Virus record (IMG/VR): IMGVR_UViG_3300023093_000003
Location: 1-54,581 of that record
DNA length: 54,581 nucleotides
Strand: one strand, 5' to 3'
DNA from: a virus
Positions 1 through 7,315 of this stretch are shown one piece after another. How positions within the stretch are numbered: position 1 is the stretch's first letter; the number at the start of each line of letters is the position of its first letter. A program made the translations under genes and the position numbers. A model generated the notes under the pieces. The model made no database searches, was not told the DNA's origin, and worked only from the letters and a program-made list of their open reading frames with translations.

Positions 1-129
1 GAGCCTATGAGATCCGCACCGGCGAACGCTATCTGCATGGGCTGGAAGATGGCGAGATCCGTTGCTGGCCGGAATACCATCTCTTTATCATCGACGAGCG
101 CACCGGCTCCGTGATGATCGAAGGCGGCT
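1..129. repeat. Terminal direct repeat, left copy (assembly overlap of a circular genome)
   Basis: Bases 1-129 match 54453-54581 except for position 127 (G here, C at 54579). A coding frame runs straight across the junction, so the two ends are one locus and the contig represents a circular or terminally redundant molecule. A perfect overlap of about 126 bases is what a k-mer assembler leaves on a circular contig. I see no sign that it is a biological terminal repeat. Confidence 0.9.
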
Positions 130-638
130 ACGGCACGTTTTCCTATGGCTGGCCATCCGTCGCGCGCGGGCCGGAATCGCTGCATTCGTTCCTGTACGAT
201 CTCCACTTCGACTATTTCATGGGCAAGGCAGCGAAGCAGCCTCACCGCATCATCGACCACGATCGCACCGTTACCGAACTGAAGCGCCAACTCATCAAAA
301 CTAGGTGGGAAGATGGCCGCTGGAAGGGCACTATGTGGGACAAGGATCGTGTGCGATCGATGTGGGGCGATCTCACCTCGTGGGAGTGCGACTATCAAGG
401 CGAGAGCCTTGTCCGAAAGCTGTTTGAGGATCACGACTGGTACGCGTACCTCGACTGCTCCGATCCGTCGTACATGCAGGATCACCCCGGCATGCGGCGC
501 TTCTGGGATGAGGTGTGGTCGGTGTTCCGCGACCAGATCCTTCGCCCGCATTACCTCGAGCATATCAAGCAGAAGCCGATCAGACGCGGTCGAGCGCTGG
601 TGTCGATTGACGGGCAAGCCGATCGGATCGCGGCATGA
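3..638 (+). CDS. Conserved phage protein of unknown function (3' part; 5' end at 54398)
   Basis: The frame is open from base 3 and continues the gene that begins with ATG at 54398. Joined across the contig ends it encodes 230 residues. The protein is rich in Trp, Tyr and His, with a short aromatic stretch around GGYGTFSYGWPS, and has no signal peptide or membrane segment. I do not recognise a domain. The stop at 636-638 overlaps the ATG of the next gene (ATGA), so it belongs to the rightward early operon. An internal GTG/ATG at 111/114 is not the true start, because upstream codons are open and continuous with the right end. Confidence 0.8.
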   Translation, partial: AYEIRTGERYLHGLEDGEIRCWPEYHLFIIDERTGSVMIEGGYGTFSYGWPSVARGPESLHSFLYDLHFDYFMGKAAKQPHRIIDHDRTVTELKRQLIKTRWEDGRWKGTMWDKDRVRSMWGDLTSWECDYQGESLVRKLFEDHDWYAYLDCSDPSYMQDHPGMRRFWDEVWSVFRDQILRPHYLEHIKQKPIRRGRALVSIDGQADRIAA

Positions 639-1297
639 AGCCGGCCGCTTCCGCCCCGCCCCGAATGGAGCGCTATGAGCATCTCTCAAACCTTGAGGCG
701 CGGCTCTACGCAGCCGTTCCGCCGGTCGATCCCGAGCCGCTTCACTGGCTCTTTGACGACGCCAGCGCCTCGTATTGTTACGAGCATGCGCGTGAGGCCT
801 TGTTGAAGGCGAAGGGGCTATCGGAATGGCCTGTCAAGCCTACAGGCTATTCCTGGGAGCACACGCCCGAGCAAGAGGCGGCTATTGAACTGGCCGAGCA
901 GCTTGAGGACGGCATTGATGGCGGTGGCGATAGTTCGCCGAGCGATCATAGCGAGGCATGCGATACCTGCGGCTGCACGCTGCGGCATACGCTGACCGAT
1001 TACGGCGTCGAGCAAGAACTAGCGCACTTCGCGGAGAACCCCGGATTTGAGGTGCTCGACGCCGAGCAAAGCTATGTGGTCTCGCGCATCTGCATGAATC
1101 TGACTTGGCCCGGCGCGCCGGCCGAGCAGGTCGAAGCCGCGATCAAGATTGTGGAAGACGCGCTTGAGGCCGTGGAGGCCGGGCGTGTCGCATCTTCACC
1201 CCAGATCAGCCCGGCCTCGCAAGCCGAGCTGCGCGCGCCGGGGGCGGTTACTTCGCCGTCCGCGCCCGGCGCGCAACCTTCGGAGGCTGCACGATGA
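635..1297 (+). CDS. Hypothetical protein with a CDTCGC cysteine cluster
   Basis: A 220-residue acidic protein whose ATG overlaps the previous stop by 4 bp. A second possible start, MERYEH, lies at 665. The middle carries the cluster CDTCGCTLRH, which could bind a metal. The last 45 residues are rich in Ala, Pro and Ser and look disordered. No family is recognised. It is coupled to its neighbours in the rightward operon. Confidence 0.75.
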   Translation: MKPAASAPPRMERYEHLSNLEARLYAAVPPVDPEPLHWLFDDASASYCYEHAREALLKAKGLSEWPVKPTGYSWEHTPEQEAAIELAEQLEDGIDGGGDSSPSDHSEACDTCGCTLRHTLTDYGVEQELAHFAENPGFEVLDAEQSYVVSRICMNLTWPGAPAEQVEAAIKIVEDALEAVEAGRVASSPQISPASQAELRAPGAVTSPSAPGAQPSEAAR

Positions 1298-1977
1298 CCG
1301 CCTATCGATTCAACAGCCGCTTCATCAAGGGGGGGCCGTTCGCGACTGACGTGTCGAACGATGAGATCAAGAACGAGCCGATGTTCTTCAACAGTGACAT
1401 CGATTTCGCATACGAGAATGGCGGCCCGATCACACGATCATTCCTCCTCGCTATTCCTGATAGGTGGACGATCAGCCCTCTCGTGTTCGACAGCCGCGTC
1501 CATATGCTCATGCCCGGCTGGTATCCTGCTATTCCCGGCTATCACCATGACGACGTGCCTCGCCCGGAAATCCCGGTCGGCCAGCACTTCGCGACCGCCG
1601 GCCAACCAGATTACGATAGCCCGCGCTATCGCGCAGAGCATATCCTCGGCCTGGTAAATGCCCAGGTTGCCCCGACCGACTTCGCCGTCGGCGAGTGCGA
1701 GATGCCGCGCGTTCCAGACGGTGAACTGATCTATCGCGCGTGGCATCGCGAAGTTGAGCGGCTGCTTGCCGATGGCTCTATGCAGCGCGTCTCCGTGCCC
1801 GACCGCCAGCTCGTCCATTTCGACTGCGATGCCTTCCATACCGGCGTAAAAGCCGTCGCAGCTGGTTGGCGCTGGTTCGGACGCGTCAGCCGGAACACCG
1901 AGCGCGCCGACAAGGCGACCAACGAGATCCGCCAGCAGGCGCAGGTCTACCTTGAATTCCCGATGGAGGGCTGGTGA
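1294..1977 (+). CDS. Conserved phage protein, possible 2-oxoglutarate/Fe(II) oxygenase fold
   Basis: A 227-residue protein with ATGA overlap to the gene upstream. Two segments suggest a double-stranded beta-helix metal site. One is PGYHHDDVPRP near residues 85-95 (an HxD-type pair). The other is FHTGVKAVAAGWRWFGRVSR near residues 188-207, a distal His followed about ten residues later by GWR. This HxD...H...R order is that of 2OG-Fe(II) oxygenases and related cupins, but overall similarity is not obvious. The enzymatic role is inference; the gene itself is clear from its long open frame and tight spacing. Confidence 0.75.
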   Translation: MTAYRFNSRFIKGGPFATDVSNDEIKNEPMFFNSDIDFAYENGGPITRSFLLAIPDRWTISPLVFDSRVHMLMPGWYPAIPGYHHDDVPRPEIPVGQHFATAGQPDYDSPRYRAEHILGLVNAQVAPTDFAVGECEMPRVPDGELIYRAWHREVERLLADGSMQRVSVPDRQLVHFDCDAFHTGVKAVAAGWRWFGRVSRNTERADKATNEIRQQAQVYLEFPMEGW

Positions 1978-2261
1978 TGAACCGCTGCGCCAACTGCATG
2001 GAGCCGTATGCGCGGCACGTCATCCGCGCCGGAGCGGTGCCGATCTGCCCGGATTATATGAGCCGGTATCACGAGGCGACCGAAGAGCAGGTCGAGGGTG
2101 CATACTGGCTGAAGTTCCCGGGCGGACATGGGTCGGTCGACGTCGATCAAGCGGCTGCGGGAGATCCGGCAGCCCGCGTCCGCGACGTGCTCGGCGCCGA
2201 GGCGATGGAAGGCGATGGCCTGGCGGAGCTTGAGGCCCAGCTTCGGGATGCGTCGAAGTGA
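1977..2261 (+). CDS. Small CxxC zinc-ribbon-like protein
   Basis: Encodes 94 residues from ATG 1977, which overlaps the previous TGA by one base (TGATG). A GTG at 1974 is an alternative. The N-terminus CANCMEPY plus a later Cys (ICPDY) could form a metal site. The C-terminus is an Ala/Glu-rich helix. Function unknown. Confidence 0.7.
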   Translation: MNRCANCMEPYARHVIRAGAVPICPDYMSRYHEATEEQVEGAYWLKFPGGHGSVDVDQAAAGDPAARVRDVLGAEAMEGDGLAELEAQLRDASK

Positions 2262-2461
2262 AGCGGTACGGCACCCCATCGGTCGGAGAGCCGGGCTATC
2301 TTCCGTATTGCGGCAACTGCTTGGGACTTCATCGCATGTCGCGAAAGACGAGCTTCTTCAAATGCGGCGTCTGCGGGCTCGAAACCCGTCGGGTCAACGG
2401 CGAAGATATGTTCGACCGCACCGCGCCGATTACGGTTCCGGCGAACGGGGCCGCGCGATGA
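2258..2461 (+). CDS. Small four-cysteine zinc-ribbon protein
   Basis: Encodes 67 residues from a GTG start that overlaps the previous stop (GTGA). It has two Cys pairs, CGNC and CGVC, about 17 residues apart, the layout of a rubredoxin-like zinc ribbon. Likely a small nucleic-acid or protein-binding accessory protein; no specific role can be assigned. Confidence 0.7.
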   Translation: MKRYGTPSVGEPGYLPYCGNCLGLHRMSRKTSFFKCGVCGLETRRVNGEDMFDRTAPITVPANGAAR

Positions 2462-2643
2462 AGCGCATCTGCCGCCGCCGCACCTTCGACCAGATCCGCC
2501 GAGAGCAGGACGAGAGCCTCGCCCGCTACCTCGACGCGCATGCGGAGAAGCTGCGGGCAACCGATCAGCCGGACGAGGCGACGGCGCTCCGTAGCGTCGC
2601 AGGGATGATCCGGGCCGGGTTCGTGGAAGGTGAAAAGCGATGA
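2458..2643 (+). CDS. Small basic hypothetical protein
   Basis: Encodes 61 residues, starting MKRICRRRTFDQIRREQ. The ATG overlaps the upstream TGA and the stop overlaps the downstream ATG, so the gene sits exactly between coupled neighbours. The frame is open further upstream, but a start there would lie inside two other genes. Mostly helical with a basic N-terminus; function unknown. Confidence 0.7.
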   Translation: MKRICRRRTFDQIRREQDESLARYLDAHAEKLRATDQPDEATALRSVAGMIRAGFVEGEKR

Positions 2644-3173
2644 CCGATATCAACGCCGCGCCAGCCCGCGGAGAGAATTACATATCGGATTGGGATGAGG
2701 GGGCGTTCCCTTACGGGAAGCCCGTCAACTGCCCGTTCTGCAAGGCGGAGATCCGCTACACCGAATTCGAGTACAACGGCCATGGCCCGCCGCCCAGCTA
2801 TATGGTCATGTGCGGTACTTGCGGTGCGACAGGTCCGCATTCTTGCGGGCGCGAGCGCGATGACCACTTCGGTGCGCGCGAGGACGCAGTCCGCCAATGG
2901 AATAGGTGCGAGGAGCGGGCGGCGCCCACTCCTTCCAGCGATGCGGCACCTTTGTGCGTGCACTGCGATCACTTCATCGGCATGAACATGCAGCGCACCT
3001 GCGTCTTCTATGCAGCGTGGTCGCCCACGCTTGGCTGGCAAGCGAAGCCACGAGACGCTGACTTCGAGCGGGCACCGAGGTGGCTCGGGTTTGGCAAGAA
3101 CCGCTGCGGTCCAGAGGGCCGTCACTTCAAGCCAAATCGGGGTCTCGGCACCCCGCCGTGGCCAAGAAAATGA
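2640..3173 (+). CDS. Lar-like restriction-alleviation zinc-finger protein
   Basis: 177 residues. The N-terminal part has the Lar-family pattern: CPFC at residues 31-34, CGTCGATGP at 58-66, then A-x3-WN ending at residue 88. Lar of lambdoid phages modulates host type I restriction, and this zinc-ribbon family is common in phage early regions. The C-terminal half has two further Cys pairs (CVHC and later) of unknown role. Restriction alleviation is inferred from the family only. Confidence 0.7.
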   Translation: MTDINAAPARGENYISDWDEGAFPYGKPVNCPFCKAEIRYTEFEYNGHGPPPSYMVMCGTCGATGPHSCGRERDDHFGAREDAVRQWNRCEERAAPTPSSDAAPLCVHCDHFIGMNMQRTCVFYAAWSPTLGWQAKPRDADFERAPRWLGFGKNRCGPEGRHFKPNRGLGTPPWPRK

Positions 3174-3403
3174 CCATGCTCGCCAACCTGCCGGACTGGC
3201 CGGCCGCCATGAACCGCGAAGCGGCGCTCGCCTTCACCGGCGTCGCCGAGTCCCAACTCAAGCAGTGGGCGAAGGTCGGCAAGGTGCGCTTCCGCGCGCG
3301 CGGGCCGAACGGCCAACTGCTTGCGCTCAAGTCCGATCTCGAAGCCGCGCTCGTCGAGATGTTTACCGCCGCCGACGAAGAGGATCTCGACTTTGGCCAG
3401 TGA
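3170..3403 (+). CDS. Excisionase-like helix-turn-helix protein
   Basis: 77 residues from ATG 3170, which overlaps the previous TGA. A MerR/Xis-like winged HTH spans about residues 14-60: MNREAALAFTGVAESQLKQW, then a basic wing and a final helix. It lies directly upstream of the integrase, which overlaps its 3' end. Small HTH proteins in this position usually act as recombination directionality factors. An upstream start at 3080 would lie wholly inside the previous gene and is rejected. Confidence 0.7.
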   Translation: MTMLANLPDWPAAMNREAALAFTGVAESQLKQWAKVGKVRFRARGPNGQLLALKSDLEAALVEMFTAADEEDLDFGQ

Positions 3404-4613
3404 ACGGCTGCCCTCCTATGTCCAGGTGCGCAAGCTCTCAGGGGGCAAGCGGTATTTCTGGATTCGTCCGCAGTGGGCAAAGCCGCCGGCGATGCGGCAC
3501 GGCAAGACGTGCCCGGTGACATCCTCGCCGCTCGGCGATGACCTGGCGATTGCGATCACCCGGGCCAATGCGCTCAACGCCGCCTTCAAGGAATGGCGCG
3601 AGGGTGTCGACACGCGGATGGCGCCCGGTTCGGTCGAGTGGCTCTTCGCGTGGTTCCGCAAGCTGGAGAAGTTCACCGAGCTCCGGCACAACACCCGGGC
3701 CGGCTACTCGACCTGCATGGAGATGGTCTCCGCGATCGAGATGAAGGTCGGCCGATTCGGCACCCGCCAGGCGAAGGTGATCGACGCGACCGCCGCCGAC
3801 GCGCTCTACAAGAAGGCGAAGGCCAAGCACGGCGATCGCCAAGGCTCCTACATGATGCAGGTGTGCCGGCTGGTATGGAACCAGGCGGCGCGGCACGACA
3901 AGGTCACTGGCGTGAAGTCGAACCCGTTCGCGGGCATGGGCATCTCCAGCAGCAGCGGGAAGGGCAAGGGCAACGTCGCGGCCAGCCGGGCGCAGTATGA
4001 CGCCTACCGGGCCGCGGCGCGCGCTATGGGCCGTCAGAGCATGGCCACCGCGGCCGCGATCTGCTTCGAGGGCTGCCAGCGCGTGTTCGACGCCTTCGGC
4101 TTCACAGATCCCGACGGTCGCGTCACGCGCGGAGTGCGCTGGGGCGGATACAAGCCGGGTGAGAGCATCGGCCTCGTCCAGTCGAAGACCGGCAACGTCG
4201 TCGACATCCCCCTGGTCGACAAGGTCGATGGCGAGCTCGTCGCGTTCTACCCCGATCTCGAGGAAGAGATCGCCCGCCTCACGCGCGGCGCCGACGATGC
4301 CCTGATCGTCCTCGATGAGCGCACCGGCAAGGCCTACACCAAGGACTACATGAACAAGCTGCACCGGCGCATCCGCGACAAGGCGGGGCTGCCGGCTGAG
4401 ATCAAGTTCACCTCGTTCCGGCATGGCGGCATTACCGAGATCGGCGACAGCGGCACCGACGACGTCCGCGCCGTCAGCGGTCACAGCACGCTTGAGGTCA
4501 CCCGGATCTACAACAAGGCGAACCAGGAGAAGGCGAAGCGGATCGCCGCGCGCCGCCGCGAGCATATCGAGATGCTGACCGCCGGCGCAGCCGAAGCCGA
4601 GGAGGAAGCATGA
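3393..4613 (+). CDS. int: Tyrosine-type site-specific integrase
   Basis: 406 residues if translation starts at TTG 3393, which has an AGAGG-like site about 9 bases upstream and follows the overlap pattern of this operon. ATG 3321 is possible but lies deep in the upstream gene. There is an N-terminal arm-binding/SAM-like region and then the catalytic domain: Arg in GCQR (about 230), Lys in SKTGN, SFRHGG with Arg343, SGHS with His364, and nucleophile Tyr373 in RIYNK. The usual first His of the HxxR box appears to be Thr. It should recombine attP at 6213-6262 with a host tRNA-Asn gene. Confidence 0.93.
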   Translation: MASERLPSYVQVRKLSGGKRYFWIRPQWAKPPAMRHGKTCPVTSSPLGDDLAIAITRANALNAAFKEWREGVDTRMAPGSVEWLFAWFRKLEKFTELRHNTRAGYSTCMEMVSAIEMKVGRFGTRQAKVIDATAADALYKKAKAKHGDRQGSYMMQVCRLVWNQAARHDKVTGVKSNPFAGMGISSSSGKGKGNVAASRAQYDAYRAAARAMGRQSMATAAAICFEGCQRVFDAFGFTDPDGRVTRGVRWGGYKPGESIGLVQSKTGNVVDIPLVDKVDGELVAFYPDLEEEIARLTRGADDALIVLDERTGKAYTKDYMNKLHRRIRDKAGLPAEIKFTSFRHGGITEIGDSGTDDVRAVSGHSTLEVTRIYNKANQEKAKRIAARRREHIEMLTAGAAEAEEEA

Positions 4614-4614
4614 C

Positions 4615-5718
4615 ATGGCTCTACGTCCCTGGAACGTCCTCGAATTGTGCGCCGGAGCCGGAGGGTCGGCCTCGGTATCGAACTCGCCGTGCCCGGAGCG
4701 CGTGGTATCGCTTACGTGGAGAGGGAAGCAGCGGCCGCCGCGAAGCTGGTCCACCGCATGGAAACGCACGACCTGGCTCCGGCGCCTGTCTGGTCTGACC
4801 TTGCCACCTTCAACGCTCGCCCGTGGCGTGGACGCGTTCATTGCGTCGCTTCCGGAGATCCATGCCAAGGAAACAGCGTCGCCGGAAAGCGGCTTGGCGT
4901 CCTCGACGATCGCTTCCTCATCGACCAGGTTCTCCGCGTCGTCGATGAGTGCCGGCCTCTCCGTCTCTTCCGAGAGAACGTGCCGGGGAACACGGACGGC
5001 CAACTCGCCGCCCTCGTGGGGCCATTGGAGCGAATGGGCTATCGCGTTGAATGCGGAATATTTGGCTCGGGCGAAACCCGGAACAGTCACGGACGAAAGC
5101 GACTGTTCGTCATGGCCGACGCCATCAGCCCAGCAGTTCGAAGCCGACGATTTGGATCGGCTACTCGATCGACAGGCGGCGCAGGCGGAGAAGAACGGCA
5201 ACAACGGTTTCGGCATGACGCTGGCGAACGAGGTGCAGATCTGGTCGCGGCAGTGGCGGACACCGAACGCGATGATGGCGATGCATGGGCCGATGGACCC
5301 GGAATATCGTGCGCGCAAAGGGCAGACGGTATCGCTGGACGACCAGGCGTCGACTTGGGCTACGCCGACCGCGTGGATGACGAAAGGCGGCGGGGACGCG
5401 CTGACCCGGGCGGACGGGAAGAGCCGGCTCGACATGCTCGACTGGCAGGCGGAGGCGTGGTCCCGCTCGTCGTGCCCGGACCCGACGATCCCGCTTGGCG
5501 AGATATCATCGACCGATGGCCGCAACTCACTCCCGCAATCGACAAAGAGCAGGCTCAACGTCTTCTTCACGGAGGCTTTGATGCGTTGGCCGATCGGGTG
5601 GACCGACTTCGGCTGCTCGGAAACGGGGTCGACCCAGTGGCGGCAGGATATGCGTGGCTATCTCTGGATGCTCGTCACCGCGCGCATCGGGAGCGAGCGG
5701 CAGGGCGCTCTATTATGA
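4615..5718 (+). other. Long second open frame overlapping the cytosine methyltransferase
   Basis: This frame is open for 367 codons. Its first 17 residues (MALRPWNVLELCAGAGG) carry methyltransferase motif I. Beyond about 4665 the catalytic motifs continue in the neighbouring frame instead. The later part of this frame (from about 5113) has natural-looking composition, repeated W-x-TP motifs and RWPIGWTD. Similar WPTP proteins are annotated in many phages. Codons for LADADG-type repeats and for LGNGV read as WPTPT and TGS-type residues when shifted, so this may be a conserved shadow of the methyltransferase rather than a second protein. Confidence 0.45.
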
Positions 5719-5732
5719 AGGACGCAGCATGA
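4647..5732 (+). CDS. DNA (cytosine-5) methyltransferase, motif I in another frame
   Basis: This frame carries the C5-methyltransferase motifs in order: the SAM-binding continuation GLGIELAVPGAR, catalytic motif IV GDPCQGNS, motif VI REN(V), motif VIII (SHGRKRLFVMAD), and motif X LGNGVDPVAAGYAW near the end. Its stop overlaps the next ATG (ATGA), which supports this frame at the 3' end. The start is not convincing. Motif I (LELCAGAGG) lies in the frame beginning at ATG 4615, and joining the two needs a -1 step at GGAGGGT (4661-4666), equal to one missing G. It would protect phage DNA from host restriction or mark it. It could be a real frameshift, a slippage site or a sequence error. Confidence 0.75.
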   Translation: MRRSRRVGLGIELAVPGARGIAYVEREAAAAAKLVHRMETHDLAPAPVWSDLATFNARPWRGRVHCVASGDPCQGNSVAGKRLGVLDDRFLIDQVLRVVDECRPLRLFRENVPGNTDGQLAALVGPLERMGYRVECGIFGSGETRNSHGRKRLFVMADAISPAVRSRRFGSATRSTGGAGGEERQQRFRHDAGERGADLVAAVADTERDDGDAWADGPGISCAQRADGIAGRPGVDLGYADRVDDERRRGRADPGGREEPARHARLAGGGVVPLVVPGPDDPAWRDIIDRWPQLTPAIDKEQAQRLLHGGFDALADRVDRLRLLGNGVDPVAAGYAWLSLDARHRAHRERAAGRSIMKDAA

Positions 5733-6004
5733 ACGCGAAGAAACTCGACCGAGCATTGGCCGCAGAAGGCATTTCCATGCCTCAGGTTCTGGAGAAGGTC
5801 GCTGGCGGCAGCCGATCCGACGATCAAATTGCGCGAAATGGGGCGCGGGCAACCCTGAGCCAGATCGACAAGCTGCGTAATCAACTCGCCCAGGCAGAAC
5901 GGTGCTGCCAGCATGTTATATCGACCGGCACAGTCCGGCACGATGACGCCGCAGTCTGGCGTAGGGTTGAGCGCGCAGCCGATAAGCTCCTCGGGACATT
6001 CTGA
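5729..6004 (+). CDS. Hypothetical helical protein
   Basis: 91 residues from ATG 5729, overlapping the methyltransferase stop by 4 bp. Starts MNAKKLDRALAAEGISMPQV and is predicted mostly helical, with a possible HTH-like first third. It is the last gene before the attP region. No family recognised. Confidence 0.65.
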   Translation: MNAKKLDRALAAEGISMPQVLEKVAGGSRSDDQIARNGARATLSQIDKLRNQLAQAERCCQHVISTGTVRHDDAAVWRRVERAADKLLGTF

Positions 6005-6130
6005 CCATGCCGTGCGCAAAAATGCCGCGTCGAGTGCTACTCGCCAAAAAGACGGCTTCCGCCGCTCGACAAACGAATCGGAAAAGCGCGGTTCGCTGCG
6101 CCGTGGAACGGAACGGGAATGTCATAATGC

Positions 6131-6151
6131 GTGTAATAAAAGGTGTAATAA
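6131..6151. repeat. Tandem gtgtaataa repeats, candidate integrase arm sites
   Basis: The 9-mer gtgtaataa occurs at 6131-6139 and again at 6143-6151, 12 bases apart. They lie in a locally AT-rich patch about 60 bases from the tRNA-derived core. Directly repeated 9-10-mers in phase with the helix next to an attP core are typical arm-type sites of tyrosine integrases. Assignment rests on position only. Confidence 0.4.
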
Positions 6152-6180
6152 CGGCGCTTGGTTTAGCTGCCTCACGTAAG

Positions 6181-6212
6181 GCGGAAACTCACGCATTTCT
6201 GCGGGTTTCCGC
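6181..6212. other. Hairpin next to the attP core
   Basis: gcggaaac (6181-6188) pairs perfectly with gtttccgc (6205-6212). An inner cgca/tgcg stem with a tttc loop extends the structure. It abuts the CCA end of the tRNA fragment. It may be a factor-dependent terminator for the upstream plus-strand genes or part of the attachment site. There is no T-run on the plus strand. Confidence 0.5.
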
Positions 6213-6262
6213 TGGCTCCCTGAGTAGGATTCGAACCTACGGCCGCTCGATTAACAGTCGAG
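6213..6262 (-). other. attP core: 3' half of a tRNA-Asn gene
   Basis: Read on the minus strand this is the 3' part of a tRNA: anticodon arm CTCGA-CTGTTAA-TCGAG (anticodon GTT, Asn; bases 6253-6255), a variable loop, T arm GTAGG-TTCGAAT-CCTAC, acceptor strand TCAGGGA, G, and encoded CCA ending at 6213. No D arm or 5' acceptor strand precedes it, so it is not a functional tRNA. Phage attP cores of this kind rebuild the host tRNA 3' end on integration. The integrase lies 1.6 kb upstream. Confidence 0.88.
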
Positions 6263-6419
6263 TGGTTCCCGTGTGTTTTCAACGCGGTTTATCACTTTTT
6301 CTGCGTCTGTTCACCCACGGTATCCCGGCGAGTCGCGACGATTGTCATAACTGCGCGGCCGCGTTTTCAGCCGGCGCCGAGATCGCCCGCCTCACCCCCT
6401 CAAACGGGAGCGCATCGGC

Positions 6420-6605
6420 ATGAGCGGGGTGGACGAAGTAGCTCGGCTGCTGACGACGGCAGCGGCACGGGCCAAGCAAGCTGACCACCACGAGGCCGAA
6501 GCGCTGCGCTATTCGAAGTGCGATTGCGCTGGGTGTATCGCGCGCTCGGCCAATCATTTCACGATCGCCGCCGGTCTGCGCGGCCAAGCTAGGTTCCGGC
6601 AGTGA
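6420..6605 (+). CDS. Small cysteine-containing hypothetical protein
   Basis: 61 residues, first gene after attP. Contains CDCAGC near residues 34-39 and a helical N-terminus. Its stop overlaps the next ATG (TGATG). Function unknown. Confidence 0.65.
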   Translation: MSGVDEVARLLTTAAARAKQADHHEAEALRYSKCDCAGCIARSANHFTIAAGLRGQARFRQ

Positions 6606-7315
6606 TGGCGCTGGTGTACCACGGCACCCCCATGACGCCCCGAGAGGCCGCGCGCGAAGTGCTGCCGGGCCGGGCGGTCTGCGTCAGCTTCTATCGGCCC
6701 GACACCGTTGATATCGCCGAGGCGGTCGCGCCCTTCATCATGTATGACAACGGCGCATTCTCATTCTGGAAGCAGGCATTGCGCGCCGGCAAGGAATGGG
6801 ACGAGACGCAGCGCGATTGGTCGGCCTATTATGCATGGCTTGAAGGGCGCCTGTTCCAGCCCGGCCGCTGGGCCGTCATCCCCGATCAGCCCGGCGCGCC
6901 ATCCCAGCTCAACGATGCACTGTTGAATGATTGGCCGCATGGGACCGCCCGAGGTGCGCCGCTCTGGCACATGGACGCTTCGGTTGATCGCCTTGGGCGG
7001 CTGTGTGATCGCTACGATCGCGTCTGTCTCGGCTATGTCGGCCCTGAGAAGTCGGTCGATTGCCCTGCCTATCACCGCCGCATGGATGATGTCGCACGGT
7101 TCCTCGGCAACCGCTGGCCCACGCTTCACATGATGCGCGGAACCGCTGTTGCTGGCCGGTATCCGTTCGCCAGCGCTGACAGCACCTCTCTCGCGCAGAA
7201 CGGTCACCGCTACGACTGGCGCGACCACCAGCATGACATGCTGAGCAACGTCGTGCCTGCGCGCTGGAATGGTCGCCGGGCTTATGCCGATAATCTCGAA
7301 AGGATCGCCGCATGA
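6605..7315 (+). CDS. TGT/DpdA-like deazaguanine transglycosylase-related protein
   Basis: 236 residues from ATG 6605 (GTG 6602 possible). The layout resembles the short phage proteins related to tRNA-guanine transglycosylase and DpdA: YHGTPMT at the N-terminus, MYDNGAFSFW (46-55), VIPDQPG (91-97), PLWHM (119-123), HMMRG (175-179) and FASADST (188-194) near the end. In this fold one or two Asp residues attack the nucleotide; Asp94 and Asp192 are candidates here. DpdA inserts 7-deazaguanines into DNA. No preQ0 synthesis genes are present in this genome, so the base would come from the host, or the protein has another role. Family placement is from memory of motifs. Confidence 0.65.
   Translation: MALVYHGTPMTPREAAREVLPGRAVCVSFYRPDTVDIAEAVAPFIMYDNGAFSFWKQALRAGKEWDETQRDWSAYYAWLEGRLFQPGRWAVIPDQPGAPSQLNDALLNDWPHGTARGAPLWHMDASVDRLGRLCDRYDRVCLGYVGPEKSVDCPAYHRRMDDVARFLGNRWPTLHMMRGTAVAGRYPFASADSTSLAQNGHRYDWRDHQHDMLSNVVPARWNGRRAYADNLERIAA

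Larger units (their letters stand above)
6005..6419. other. attP region without a convincing gene
   Basis: About 415 bases hold the tRNA-Asn fragment, a hairpin (6181-6212) and small direct repeats. An open frame 6007-6423 exists, but its translation runs through the tRNA fragment, has no codon-bias support and no good ribosome site, so I do not call it. Two copies of tgtcataa (6120-6127 and 6343-6350) flank the core and may be integrase or Xis arm sites; this is speculative. Confidence 0.6.

Noticed and set aside
3438-5570. 710-residue minus-strand open frame
   Set aside because: Antisense of integrase and methyltransferase genes; long only because of high G+C content, with shadow-like composition.
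6213-6262. Functional tRNA-Asn gene
   Set aside because: No D arm or 5' acceptor strand; only the 3' half is present, so it is an attachment core.
6007-6423. 138-residue plus-strand frame across the attP region
   Set aside because: It translates the tRNA fragment and hairpin, lacks a ribosome site and has unnatural composition; treated as noncoding.
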